Under the pieces are notes generated by a model. The model had not been told where the DNA came from. It made no database searches and was given only the letters and a program-made list of their open reading frames with translations. 57,048 nucleotides of DNA, from the NCBI GenBank assembly GCA_016935975.1, contig JAFGPX010000257.1, positions 1 to 57,048 on the forward strand, written 5' to 3'. A program made the translations under genes and the position numbers. This stretch comes from Deltaproteobacteria bacterium. GTDB lineage: Bacteria; Myxococcota_A; Polyangia; Fen-1088. Shown here piece by piece: positions 8,534 through 17,122 of the stretch; positions within the stretch are counted from its first letter, which is position 1; every line of letters begins with the position of its first letter.

Positions 8534-10206
8534 TGCCAGCCAGTGCCGTGCCGCCAGAAGTTCCCTTCACCATGGACGACGACCCCATGGACCGGCGCTG
8601 GGATCGGCTGCTGGCGTACCTCGGATTGATCGACGACGCCGCGCCGATGTCCCAGGACGCGCAGGCAGTGCCACGCGCCGGAGTCCTGCTGGCCTTGCCC
8701 GCCTTGCTGGCGACCGGAATACTCGCTGCGGCTCGCGAGACGTGGGGCGCGATCGGCCCAGCCTTCTACGGGTTGCGCACGACCATGGTGACTCTGATGC
8801 TGCTCGCGCTTCTGCGCATCAAGGGGCCAGAGGCACTCAAGGAACACTCACCGCCCGCGCCCGGCCGCATTCTGGGCCTGGACCGCGCGCCCGAGGTCAA
8901 GACTTTGCGCCGCAAGCTCGAGCGGCTGGCCGGCGAAGGCGGCGCCGAGCGCTTCGGGCGCCTCTTGGCCCAGCACCGCGTGAACACGCACGGGCATGCG
9001 CTCGGCTTCCTGTACCTGGACGGACACGTGCGCGTGTACTACGGCCAACGCCGCATTCCCAAGACCCACGTCGCGCGCCTGCACAGCGTTGTCGCCGCCA
9101 CCACCGACTACTGGGTCAACGACCAGGGTGGCGACCCGCTCTTCGTGGTCACCGCCGAGGCCAACCGGAGCACCGCGAAGGTGCTTCCCGACCTGCTCGC
9201 TGGTATCCGCAAGCTCGTCGGCGACTGGCGCCTCACGGTGGTCTTCGACCGTGGTGGCTACAGCCCCAAGCTTTTCGTGCAGATCCTCGCGGCTGGCTTC
9301 GACATTTTGACCTATCGCAAGGGGCGCTGGCGCAAGCTACCGCGCCGGCGGTTTCGCCGCAGGCGTGCGGTCATCGATGGGCAGCGCATCGACTACGTGC
9401 TGGCCGACCAGGAGGTCCGCTTGCTCAAGCGCAAGCTTCGCCTGCGCCAAGTCACCCGGCTCAAGGACGACCATCAGACGCCCGTGTTGACCTCGCGCCG
9501 CGACCTGGACGCGGCCCAGGTCGCCTACCGGATGTTCGAGCGCTGGCGGCAGGAGAACTTCTTCAAGTACATGCGCGAGGAATTCCTGCTCGATGCCCTG
9601 GTTGACTACGAGGCCGAGCCCGACGACCCGGGCCGGGACGTGCCCAACCCAAAGTGGGCCCGTGCCGACGAGAAACTCAAGGAGGCTCGTGCCCGCATCG
9701 CCGAGCTGCAGCACGCCCACTTTGTTGCCAAGCTGACGGAGAGCGCCGGAGCCAAACCCAGGCTAGACAAGGCCGCGCTGGCCAAGGCGGTCGTGGCCGA
9801 GACCCAGCGGGCGATGCGCCTGCATCACCGGCGCGAACGTATCCCTCGCCGTGTGCCGGTGTCGAAAACCACCGACGAAGAGATCATCAAGCTGGCCACA
9901 CAGAAGAAACACCTGACCAACGTGATCAAGCTCGTCGCCTACCAGGCCGAAAGCGAGCTGGTCCGCTTGGTCGCCCCCCACTACCGGCGCGTGCAGCTCG
10001 AAGGCCGCACCCTGGTCCAGTCGGCGCCGCTCTCGGCCGCAGACATCAGCGCCACCGAAAGCGAATTGCTGATCACCTTGGCGCCGCTGAGCTCGGCCCA
10101 TCGCAGCCGCGCCGTGGCTGCACTCTGCAGCAGCCTGAACGCCACCGCCACCCTCTTCCCGGGAACCCGCATGCGGCTGCGCTACACTGTCGCTGGACAA
10201 CCCTGA
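7927..10206 (+). CDS. DDE-type transposase with two helix-turn-helix regions
   Basis: The protein has 759 residues. The ATG at 7927 is preferred over one at 7825, which would translate through the first 25-bp repeat. The N-terminus has two HTH-like stretches: about residues 60-95 (V-A-R-A-F-x-C-D-V-R-T-V-R-R) and 120-148 (Q-R-E-I-A-R-R-L-G-C-D). A Pro-rich linker built from the 25-bp repeats follows. The catalytic part shows candidate DDE residues Asp365 (Y-L-D-G-H), Asp441 (V-F-D-R-G-G-Y) and Glu543 (R-W-R-Q-E-N-F-F), which resembles IS4/IS1634-like transposases. The exact family is uncertain. It should catalyse movement of the surrounding element. Confidence 0.75.
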   Translation: MAKPSSQGELFPTEVAGDDVTILSSRCRLLREDEQTVVVVCGAPVAHFKETDRLAKANVMVMLVEHGWATKVEVARAFACDVRTVRRAQTRYDEGGLAALGRAIGFPKGRRRDRARDRRVAELRASGCSQREIARRLGCDEKAIRKRLRRLGWKAPSAEQTVLPHVVLGMPGADPNLSGSPPPSVESAGATAPEGADPNLSGLPASAVPPEVPFTMDDDPMDRRWDRLLAYLGLIDDAAPMSQDAQAVPRAGVLLALPALLATGILAAARETWGAIGPAFYGLRTTMVTLMLLALLRIKGPEALKEHSPPAPGRILGLDRAPEVKTLRRKLERLAGEGGAERFGRLLAQHRVNTHGHALGFLYLDGHVRVYYGQRRIPKTHVARLHSVVAATTDYWVNDQGGDPLFVVTAEANRSTAKVLPDLLAGIRKLVGDWRLTVVFDRGGYSPKLFVQILAAGFDILTYRKGRWRKLPRRRFRRRRAVIDGQRIDYVLADQEVRLLKRKLRLRQVTRLKDDHQTPVLTSRRDLDAAQVAYRMFERWRQENFFKYMREEFLLDALVDYEAEPDDPGRDVPNPKWARADEKLKEARARIAELQHAHFVAKLTESAGAKPRLDKAALAKAVVAETQRAMRLHHRRERIPRRVPVSKTTDEEIIKLATQKKHLTNVIKLVAYQAESELVRLVAPHYRRVQLEGRTLVQSAPLSAADISATESELLITLAPLSSAHRSRAVAALCSSLNATATLFPGTRMRLRYTVAGQP

Positions 10207-10227
10207 GCGGGTCCGGTCACGGTCCGA

Positions 10228-10303
10228 GGGCTCGCGATCTGGCGCGCCAGCCCATGGTTGCCGGCGGCTACCTCGACCTTCGGGCGCGCCAGATCGCGAG
10301 CCC
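10228..10303. terminator. Large perfect hairpin after the transposase
   Basis: Arms 10228-10248 and 10283-10303 are 21-bp perfect inverted repeats around a 34-base loop, starting 22 bases after the transposase stop. There is no T-run, so it may protect the end from read-through or take part in transposition rather than act as a classical terminator. Confidence 0.5.
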
Positions 10304-10337
10304 GTCCGGGTCAAACCGGACATTTGCCTGGGGGGCC

Positions 10338-10351
10338 ATGTCAGGAGGTCT
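10338..10351. repeat. Right terminal inverted repeat of the insertion sequence
   Basis: ATGTCAGGAGGTCT is exactly reverse-complementary to 7784-7797. Confidence 0.75.
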
Positions 10352-10695
10352 ACATTCGGCCAACGATGATGGCCTGGCGGCCGACGGCGGGGGCAGCCAG
10401 GCGTTCCCGGGATGAGCTTGGCGCGCGCGCAAGAGAAGTCGCGGCCCATGCCGAGACAGCCTTGAACGAAGTCGCGAAACACGGCCAGAAGCCGGATCGC
10501 GGAAGCTCTCGGACGCCCGTCGGCGCGTTGCGCACGAGGTTCTCGCGGCCGGCAGGGGGCGTATCCTTGCGGGCAACGCCGCACCCGCCGCGCCGCCGGA
10601 CGCGTCCGCGTCCTGCAGACCCCCATATTTCGGTCAGGACAACGTCCTTCGCGCTCGCCAGGCCGCTTCCGGCCTGGTGCATCGCGAACGGATCT
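10352..10695. other. Intergenic region right of the insertion sequence
   Basis: No gene was recognised here. Open frames on both strands show no domain. I looked for the other half of the IS91-like transposase interrupted on the left side and did not find it. Confidence 0.45.
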
Positions 10696-11577
10696 TCAGG
10701 TGACGATTTGAAGCTGGCGGCGGTAGTGCTGGACGAGATCGCTGTCCGGACCGAGTTGATCGAAGATGGCGAGCATCGCCAGGCGCGCGGCATCGTCGCG
10801 GTATTTGCGTTGGCGGCCGACGATGGCGAGCAGCTCTTCCAGGGACCCGGCGTAGTCTCCCGCGGACGCGAGCGCACCGGCGAGCGCATAGCGCGCGTCC
10901 CAGTTCTTTTCGTCGGCGGCGATGGCCGCTCGCGCCTGCTCGGCCCCGCCGAAGGCGCTGGCCTCGGCGACCAGCGCTGCCAAGCGGCGCAGCGGGGGGG
11001 CCTTGTCCGCCCACGCGCCGGCCTCGAGCCGGGCCAGAAACGGCTCCGCGTCCGCGGTGCGGCCCCGCGCGATCAGCAGACGAGCGAGCTCCCAAGCCGC
11101 CTCGTCGCCGGTCTCGCTGTCGGAGAGCGCGCCCCGCAACAACGGCTCGGCGTCTTCGGGACGCCCTTGCTTCATGGCCGCGCGCGCCTCGGTCAGCCGC
11201 GCGCGCGCCCGCGACGGCACGAGACGGCGCAGGAACGCGCGGATCGCCTCCGCGCTCTGCACGCCCACGAACTCGGCAGCAAGCTGCCCGGCCACGAACG
11301 CCTTCACCGCTGGGATGCCTTGGATCTGATGGTCGGCGGCCAGATCCGGATTCTCGTCGGTGTTGACCTTGACCATCTCGATCTTGCCCCCGAGGGCGTC
11401 GACCTCGCGCTCGAGCAGGGGCCCCAGCATCCGGCAAGGCGCACACCAGGGCGCCCAGAAATCCACCACCACCGGGACGACCCGCGACCGCGCGATGACC
11501 GCGCTGGGGAAGTCGCGGGTGGTGACGTTGCGGACGGGTGAAGCGGAAGGAGACGGATCTTGGTCCAAAGACGACAT
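10696..11577 (-). CDS. CnoX/YbbN-like thioredoxin-TPR chaperone
   Basis: The protein has 293 residues. The N-terminal half is a thioredoxin domain with the active site W-C-A-P-C, the usual V-D-F-W-A-P strand and the cis-Pro segment G-I-P-A-V. The C-terminal half is a run of TPR-like helices (A-E-P-L-L-R-G-A-L, A-E-P-F-L-A-R-L-E, Y-A-L-A-G-A-L-A-S-A-G-D-Y). This domain order is that of CnoX/YbbN, a cytoplasmic holdase that hands clients to GroEL and DnaK. Unlike E. coli YbbN the CxxC pair is intact, so it may also be redox-active. The start at 11577 is chosen because it directly precedes the conserved part; ATG 11586 is an alternative. The Ig-like lipoprotein gene lies 40 bases upstream on the same strand. 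Confidence 0.85.
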   Translation of the reverse strand: MSSLDQDPSPSASPVRNVTTRDFPSAVIARSRVVPVVVDFWAPWCAPCRMLGPLLEREVDALGGKIEMVKVNTDENPDLAADHQIQGIPAVKAFVAGQLAAEFVGVQSAEAIRAFLRRLVPSRARARLTEARAAMKQGRPEDAEPLLRGALSDSETGDEAAWELARLLIARGRTADAEPFLARLEAGAWADKAPPLRRLAALVAEASAFGGAEQARAAIAADEKNWDARYALAGALASAGDYAGSLEELLAIVGRQRKYRDDAARLAMLAIFDQLGPDSDLVQHYRRQLQIVT

Positions 11578-11617
11578 GCGCCGCATTGTGGACCAAGAAA
11601 CCTCCGAAGTCAGGCGT

Positions 11618-13081
11618 CTACGGAACCAGATACGTCGTCTTGAACGAGAAGCCGGCGCAGGCGAACTGCGGATGGGTGTTGGTGTCGCCATCGGGACCGC
11701 TCACGCGATAGAGCTGGCGCTGCGTTCCGGCGAGGACATCGGTCTTGAACGGGGCGAGGATGCTGAGCGAGGGCGTGGCCACGGCGGCGCTCGTGGCCAG
11801 CGTCCCGATGCCGACGGCCACCTCGGCATCGAGGATGGTGTCGTCGATCGTCTGGTAGACGAGCTTGTCGAGCGTCACCGTGCCGCCCGAGGCATAGAAC
11901 GTTCCATCCTCTGCCTCCTGGGTCGCGACGAAGTCCGCGGACTCGATGGTCGTCGGCGCGACCATGCTCGCGGTGTTGAGCATGACGTAGATGTAATAGG
12001 TGCCCCCACTCGATGGGTTGCTCCATTTGCCCAACCGGAAGAGGCCGTCGCTGTCGTTGGCGCAGTCGCTCGGGCTGCTACCCATGGCATGGCCGTAGGT
12101 GCTGTAGGAGGCCGAGGTCTCCGCCGCCACGCTCTGGGTGATTCGCCGCAGGGTCTTGAAGCTCGTGGTGAACGACGGAGAGAGCGCGTTGCCTGCCGTG
12201 TCCTGGGCCGCGGCGCTCACCGAGACGCTGTAGCTCTTGGCGGAGATGCCGGTCGATGTACCGCTGGCGTAGAGGAAGCCGGATTTCGCGGCGATGGTCA
12301 GCACCGTGTTGCCGTTGCTCCAAGTCAAGCTCAGATCGCCGCTCAGCAGGTTCGAAACCGTGAGCGCACTCTCGACCGAGGCGGTGTTCATCGCTTCGCT
12401 GAACGTGAGCTTGACCGTGGCGTTGGCGAGCACCCCCGTCGCGCCGTTGGCGGGCGATACCGAAACCACCTTGGGCGGGGTCCCATCGACCGTCGTGCTC
12501 GCGCCCCCCGTGCCGGTCGCGCCCCCCGTGCCGGTCGCGCCTCCCTTGCCAGTCGCGCCTCCGGTGCCAGTCGCGCCTCCGGTGCCGGTCGCGCCCCCCG
12601 TGCCGGTCGCGCCCCCCGTGCCACTGGTTCCGCCGGTTCGCATCACGCCACCGGTGCCGCTCGCGCCGCCGGTGCCGCTCGCGCCGCCGGTGGCCACAGC
12701 GTCGCCGTCCATGGCCAGTGGAACATCCGTTGCCTCGGCGTCGGTCCGGGTCGCCATGTCGACCTGCTTAGCGTCGAGCGTCCCCGCTTCGCCCAAAAGC
12801 GCATCCCGCGCGCGCTCGCCGCCTCCGCTGTCGCTCTCGCGCCCGACCTCCGTCGGCGCGGCGGCTTCCGTGGCCGTGGCATCGTGGTGGCTGGAACCGC
12901 CCGCATCCGGGCCCGTGCCCGCCCTCCAGCATGTGTTGGTTCCCGGGTCGCAGTAGTAGCCATCGGGACAGGGCTTGGGCCCGGTACCACAGACGAGGGT
13001 TCCGCTGGAAGGATCCGAGCTGCCACAGCCAACCGCAGCGGCCATCGCCACGGCAAGCGCTCCGAGCGTGTGTCGATTCAT
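11618..13081 (-). CDS. Lipoprotein with Cys-rich head, Gly/Thr linker and bacterial Ig-like domain
   Basis: The protein has 487 residues. AGGAG sits 6 bases before the ATG. A signal sequence ends at Cys19 (A-V-G-C). The head has C-P-D-G-Y-Y-C, like the other lipoproteins in this window, and is followed by a long repeat linker of A-T-G-T-G-G units. The next domain starts P-P-K-V-V-S-V-S-P-A-N-G-A-T-G-V and contains T-F-S-E-A-M and A-Q-D-T-A-G-N-A-L-S, the pattern of SbsA-type Big_5 Ig-like domains. A further domain of about 180 residues has no recognised family. It is likely exposed at the cell surface; its function is unknown. Confidence 0.8.
   Translation of the reverse strand: MNRHTLGALAVAMAAAVGCGSSDPSSGTLVCGTGPKPCPDGYYCDPGTNTCWRAGTGPDAGGSSHHDATATEAAAPTEVGRESDSGGGERARDALLGEAGTLDAKQVDMATRTDAEATDVPLAMDGDAVATGGASGTGGASGTGGVMRTGGTSGTGGATGTGGATGTGGATGTGGATGKGGATGTGGATGTGGASTTVDGTPPKVVSVSPANGATGVLANATVKLTFSEAMNTASVESALTVSNLLSGDLSLTWSNGNTVLTIAAKSGFLYASGTSTGISAKSYSVSVSAAAQDTAGNALSPSFTTSFKTLRRITQSVAAETSASYSTYGHAMGSSPSDCANDSDGLFRLGKWSNPSSGGTYYIYVMLNTASMVAPTTIESADFVATQEAEDGTFYASGGTVTLDKLVYQTIDDTILDAEVAVGIGTLATSAAVATPSLSILAPFKTDVLAGTQRQLYRVSGPDGDTNTHPQFACAGFSFKTTYLVP
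12508..12690. repeat. Low-complexity tandem repeat encoding the Ala-Thr-Gly-Gly linker
   Basis: On the plus strand this reads as repeated blocks of about 15 bases of the kind GCGCCCCCCGTGCCGGTC, with small variations. On the minus strand it encodes G-G-A-T-G-T repeats. Such tracts are prone to slippage and explain long false open frames on the opposite strand. Confidence 0.75.
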
Positions 13082-13817
13082 CGGTGACTCCTGGCTTGTG
13101 GGCGAGATGGTCGGTCGGCTTCCCGGGGAAACCGCGGAATCCACGACGGCGCCCGCCGTCGACTGTCCCACATGCCGGGCCGAGTATACTCCAGGCCCAC
13201 GCGCACTCGGAAGCCCGGCGCCGGGCCGTGGCCAGCGAAGCGACCAAGTCGTGGAACCGGCGAGACCGTGGACGGCGTCGTTGCCAGCGCTCCCGCGACG
13301 GCGCGGTATTCGCTCCGCAGCTCCATGTGGTCGCGTGCGCCGGGCGGCCGCGAGCGAGATGTCCTCTGCCCGTCCCTGGGCCGGCGACCACGAGCGCGGC
13401 ACCCGGGGGGGCGCGATCTTCGGTGGGATTGGAGCGAGGTGGATGGGACCTCATGGGCATCTCCTGCGAAGTGATGCCCAAGACCGCACCGCGCGTGCCG
13501 ATCGGCGCCGATCCTCGGGAGCCCCCTCACCACGTCGTCAGGCTGGACGTCGCGGCACCGTGGCAGGTGCCCGGCGCGCCCAGGATCCGCGAGCCACTTC
13601 CACGACGGGCTGCCGAGTTGAGCCGCGTGCGACGCGCCCGAGCGGCGACTCGAGATGGTGGCAGGCCGTGCCGTAGCGCTCTCGCCAGGGAAACCAAGAA
13701 GTCCGGTGCGTTGGACGGTTGCGGCGTCTTGGCGGCCCTGACCTCCGCTGTTCCGTTTCCCATGCGATTCTCTGTCGCCCCACGGGCTGGCGCCGTCTGG
13801 CATTCGTTGGTATCTAA
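13082..13817. other. Intergenic region, no gene recognised
   Basis: About 740 bases carry only overlapping open frames on both strands, without recognisable domains. TATACT-like hexamers near 13190 could serve as a -10 element. The region ends at a MITE. It may hold the promoter of the minus-strand lipoprotein gene. Confidence 0.4.
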
Positions 13818-13973
13818 GAGCGTGTCTGAAAAGCACCTCGTGACCTCGATGCCAAAGCCTGGAACAGCTAGCTTCCCCTCCCCTCAGGGAGAGCGCGATA
13901 GTGCTCTCGCGGCCTTCCCGGTGCCCGGCCTCGCGCCTTGCGACCGTACCTCTGGCACTTTTCAGACGCGCTC
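13818..13973. mobile_element. MITE-like element, 156 bp, with inverted repeats and TAA duplication
   Basis: The ends are GAGCGTGTCTGAAAAGCACC and, read inward from the right, GAGCGCGTCTGAAAAGTGCC: 17 of 20 positions match. Both ends are flanked by TAA (13815-13817 and 13974-13976), consistent with a 3-bp target duplication. The interior has no open frame of note. A TNA duplication and short repeats fit a non-autonomous derivative of an IS5-group (IS1031-like) element; the group assignment is inference. Confidence 0.75.
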
Positions 13974-14021
13974 TAAGGTCAACCAAGGCCCCCCAAGGGT
14001 GGTGCCCACGGAGATCGCTTG

Positions 14022-14288
14022 ATGGATGAAGACGCCATTGTGACCCTTCAGGAAGTCGCGGCGTTGCTCAGGATCGGCCGGAAGACCGCGTACAAGATGG
14101 TCCAGAGGGCCGAGCTTCCCGCCTTTCGCGTCCGTGGCCAGCGGCGTTGCCGGCGTGCAGACCTCGACGCCTGGGTCGCCAAGCGGGTCGCCGTGCCTGG
14201 GCGCGAGACACGCGAAGCGGGGCATGGCGCCACGGCAAATGACGACACCGATCCGGACAAGCCGGGACACAAGTCAGGTGGGCACTAG
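14022..14288 (+). CDS. Small HTH DNA-binding protein, excisionase/MerR-like
   Basis: The protein has 88 residues. The first 55 fit the HTH_17 (excisionase, AlpA-like) winged-helix family: L-Q-E-V-A-A-L-L-R-I-G-R-K-T-A-Y-K-M-V, then L-P-A-F-R-V-R-G-Q-R-R and R-A-D-L-D-A-W-V. The C-terminus is polar and looks disordered. ATG 14022 is used; TTG 14019 is directly upstream. The gene overlaps the start of the cation ATPase, so it may regulate that gene rather than act in phage excision. No integrase or attachment site is nearby. Confidence 0.75.
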   Translation: MDEDAIVTLQEVAALLRIGRKTAYKMVQRAELPAFRVRGQRRCRRADLDAWVAKRVAVPGRETREAGHGATANDDTDPDKPGHKSGGH

Positions 14289-17067
14289 TACACCGAACAC
14301 GGCGGCGGCGTCCGCAGAAACGCCGTGGCCGCGAATCGAGCCATCCTTAGCCGCGGAGATCCAGAAGAGCGACCTCACGCTCGGGCTCACTCGCGCCGAT
14401 GCGGCTTTGCGGCGCACGAAATACGGCGCGAACGCGCTCGAGCAACGCAGAGGGCGCTCGCCCTGGCGATTGCTCTTGGACCAATTCGCCAGCACCCTTG
14501 TCCTCGTGCTTCTTTGCGCCGCAGTTGTCTCTGCGACTGTAGGGAGCACCAAGGATGCGATCGCGATTCTTGCCATCGTGCTGCTCAACGCGGCGCTCGG
14601 CTTCACGCAGGAATTCCGTGCCGAGCGAGCCATGCTCGCGCTTCGGCGGCTCACGGTCCCGCAGGTGCGCGTGCGCCGAGAGGGCGCCGCGCTTGAGATC
14701 CCTTCTTCCGAGCTTGTGCCCGGCGACCTGGTACTGCTCGAAGCGGGCAACGTCGTGCCGGCCGATGGCCGAATCGTCGAGTCCGCTGGACTTCGGATTC
14801 AGGAGGCGCTGCTGACGGGCGAATCCGAAGCCGTCGAGAAGCGCTCTGCGGCCATCGCTGGGGATGGCGTGCTGGCGCTCGGCGACCAGACGAACATGGC
14901 CTTCATGGGCACCAACGTGACCTACGGCCGCGGGCAGTTGCTGGTGACGGCCACGGGCATGGCAACCGAGCTCGGACGCGTGGCCGATCTTCTGCAGGGC
15001 GTCGGACAGGTTGTCACTCCACTGCAGCGTCGCCTCAACCAACTTGGGCGCGTGCTCGCTCTAGCCGCGCTCGTGGTCGTGGGCGCCATCTTCGGCTTCG
15101 GCGTCCTCCTCGGCGAGGACTGGAAGCTCATGTTCATGATGTCGGTGAGCATGGCAGTCGCGGTGGTTCCCGAGGGCCTCCCCGCCGTTGTGACCATTGC
15201 TCTCGCTCTCGGGGCGCAGCGGATGCTGCGTCGGCGCGCGCTCATCCGAAGTCTGCCCGCGGTAGAGACGCTGGGGTCGGTGACCGTCATCTGTTCCGAC
15301 AAGACCGGCACCCTCACCGAGAACCGTATGACGGTGACAGTGCTCGATTTGGCGGGGCACCGGCTCGAGGTTTCGGAGGAGATCAGACGAAATAGGCCGG
15401 CAATCTCTGCCTCGGATGCGGAAGCGGCAATCCTCAAGAACGAGCCTTCGCTTGCGCTGCTCCTGATGGGCGGCGCACTGTGCAGCGACGCTGTTTTGGA
15501 GTATCCGGCCCGCGAATCCGGGCGCCTTCGCGCGATTGGGGATCCCACCGAGGGGGCTCTCGTGGTGGCCGCCGCCCGTTTCGGCCTTCTGAAGAACCGG
15601 CTCGATGCGGCTTTCCCGCGCATCGCCGAAGTGCCGTTCGACTCCGAACGCAAACGCATGACCACGGTACACCGAGTCGCGGACTGCCACGCATGGATTG
15701 GGGAGTGCACGGATCTCGATCCCAACCGACCCCTGCTCTTCACCAAGGGCGCGGTAGACGGGCTCCTCGATGTGTGTTCGCACGTCTGGGACGCCGGGCA
15801 GCGGAAACCGCTCGATGCAGGTTTCAGGGAACGCATCCTCCGAGCCAACCAGGACCTGGCTCAAAACGGTATGCGCGTGCTCGGAGTGGCCTTCCGCGTC
15901 GGGTCGCAGGCCGAGAATGGGGGTGCGGGGGCATCGGCGCGGCTCGAACGGGACCTGGCGCTCGTGGGCTTGTTCGGCATGCTCGATCCACCGCGCGCAG
16001 AGGTGAAGCAGGCCGTCGCAACTTGCCGAAGCGCCGGGATTCGGCCGGTCATGATTACCGGGGATCACCCCGCCACCGCGCGCCGAATAGCGGAGGACTT
16101 GGGAATCCTTGGCGATGGCCGGGCGCTCTCCGGTCTCGAGCTGCAATCGCTCGGGAAGGACGAGCTGGAACAGCTCGTCCCGAACGTCTCGGTCTACGCG
16201 CGTGTCGCACCCGAACAGAAACTGCGAATCGTCGAGGCCTTGCAGCGCCGCGGACAAGTCGTGGCGATGACCGGGGATGGCGTCAATGACGCCCCCGCCT
16301 TGCGGCGCGCGGACATCGGGGTTGCAATGGGGATCACCGGGACCGACGTCTCCAAGGAGGCGGCGGCGATGGTGCTGCTCGACGACAACTTCACGACCAT
16401 CGTCGCAGCCGTCGAGGAAGGCCGTGCCATCAATGACAACATCAGACGGTTTCTCGGCTTCTCTCTCGCCGGCAACATCGGCAAGTTGCTGCTCGTTTTC
16501 TTGTCGCCGTTGTTTGGAACGCCGCTGCCACTGTCGCCCTTCCAGATCCTCTGGCTCAATCTCGTGACCGATGGCGTGCTGGGGTTGGGCATTGGCCTCG
16601 AGCCGGCAGAGCGCGGCACCATGCAGCGACCGCCGCAACGACCGACAGACGGCATTCTGGCGCGAGGGTTGGGGCTTCGGATCGTGTGGCAGGGGCTTCT
16701 GCTCGGAGCAGTGAACCTTGCGGTGGCCATCTGGGCCTTCCACACGTGGCCGGCGCAATGGCAGACCGTCGTCATGACGACGGTTGTTCTGCTGCAAGTC
16801 TTCCAGGCGCAGGCGAGTCGCTCCTCCAAGGACTCGGTGTTTCGCGTCGATCCACTCTCGAACCCGGGATTGCTCGCCACGACGGGCATCATCCTCGCGT
16901 TGCAGGCCTCGGTCATCTTCATTCCCCAGTTGCACGCCATCTTCGATACGGCGTCGCTCTCGGCGCAACAGACGATGCTGCCCATTGTCGCCGGTCTGTT
17001 CGTGTTGTGGATGGTCGAGGCCGTCAAGCTCATCGTCCGGCGGACCCGCCGAAGCTACGAGGAGTAG
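14278..17067 (+). CDS. P-type cation-transporting ATPase (P2A/Ca2+-like)
   Basis: The protein has about 929 residues from GTG 14278, which overlaps the HTH gene; ATG 14224 or 14239 are alternatives. It is a complete P-type pump. It has an N-terminal cation-ATPase domain, the actuator motif L-L-T-G-E-S, the M4 motif V-P-E-G-L-P, phosphorylated Asp341 in D-K-T-G-T-L-T, the hinge T-G-D-G-V-N-D-A-P-A-L, and the M6 motif N-L-V-T-D-G-V. The P-E-G-L and N-L-V-T-D pattern and length fit the bacterial P2A branch (calcium or related cations), not heavy-metal P1B pumps; no CPx motif or metal-binding N-terminal domain is seen. It probably exports a divalent cation across the inner membrane. Confidence 0.88.
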   Translation: MGTSTPNTAAASAETPWPRIEPSLAAEIQKSDLTLGLTRADAALRRTKYGANALEQRRGRSPWRLLLDQFASTLVLVLLCAAVVSATVGSTKDAIAILAIVLLNAALGFTQEFRAERAMLALRRLTVPQVRVRREGAALEIPSSELVPGDLVLLEAGNVVPADGRIVESAGLRIQEALLTGESEAVEKRSAAIAGDGVLALGDQTNMAFMGTNVTYGRGQLLVTATGMATELGRVADLLQGVGQVVTPLQRRLNQLGRVLALAALVVVGAIFGFGVLLGEDWKLMFMMSVSMAVAVVPEGLPAVVTIALALGAQRMLRRRALIRSLPAVETLGSVTVICSDKTGTLTENRMTVTVLDLAGHRLEVSEEIRRNRPAISASDAEAAILKNEPSLALLLMGGALCSDAVLEYPARESGRLRAIGDPTEGALVVAAARFGLLKNRLDAAFPRIAEVPFDSERKRMTTVHRVADCHAWIGECTDLDPNRPLLFTKGAVDGLLDVCSHVWDAGQRKPLDAGFRERILRANQDLAQNGMRVLGVAFRVGSQAENGGAGASARLERDLALVGLFGMLDPPRAEVKQAVATCRSAGIRPVMITGDHPATARRIAEDLGILGDGRALSGLELQSLGKDELEQLVPNVSVYARVAPEQKLRIVEALQRRGQVVAMTGDGVNDAPALRRADIGVAMGITGTDVSKEAAAMVLLDDNFTTIVAAVEEGRAINDNIRRFLGFSLAGNIGKLLLVFLSPLFGTPLPLSPFQILWLNLVTDGVLGLGIGLEPAERGTMQRPPQRPTDGILARGLGLRIVWQGLLLGAVNLAVAIWAFHTWPAQWQTVVMTTVVLLQVFQAQASRSSKDSVFRVDPLSNPGLLATTGIILALQASVIFIPQLHAIFDTASLSAQQTMLPIVAGLFVLWMVEAVKLIVRRTRRSYEE

Positions 17068-17100
17068 AAGCCATGCGGAAGACCGCCCGGCTTTCTGGAT

Positions 17101-17115
17101 GGCGCGGGACGCGCC
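17101..17115. terminator. Small hairpin between convergent genes
   Basis: GGCGCG-GGA-CGCGCC is a perfect 6-bp stem with a 3-base loop. It lies in the 55 bases between the ATPase stop and the stop of the convergent regulator. It lacks a T-run, so a terminator role is tentative. Confidence 0.3.
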
Positions 17116-17122
17116 TGCTTCG

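Larger units (their letters stand above)
7784..10351 (+). mobile_element. Insertion sequence with 14-bp perfect terminal inverted repeats
   Basis: A 2568-base element is bounded by AGACCTCCTGACAT at 7784-7797 and its exact reverse complement at 10338-10351. One transposase gene fills most of it. No target-site duplication is visible, so the site may have been rearranged since insertion. The left end interrupts an IS91-like remnant. A 21-bp hairpin follows the transposase, and three identical 25-mers lie in the left third. Confidence 0.75.

Noticed and set aside
12508-12690. Short regular repeats that could suggest a CRISPR array
   Set aside because: The units are in frame, encode a Gly/Thr linker and have no spacers of constant length.
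14022-14288. Excisionase-like HTH as a sign of a prophage or integrative element
   Set aside because: No integrase, attachment repeat or phage gene is nearby, and the gene is embedded with a housekeeping-type ATPase.
15061-16968. 635-codon open frame opposite the cation ATPase
   Set aside because: Complementary to intact P-type ATPase motifs; a shadow frame.
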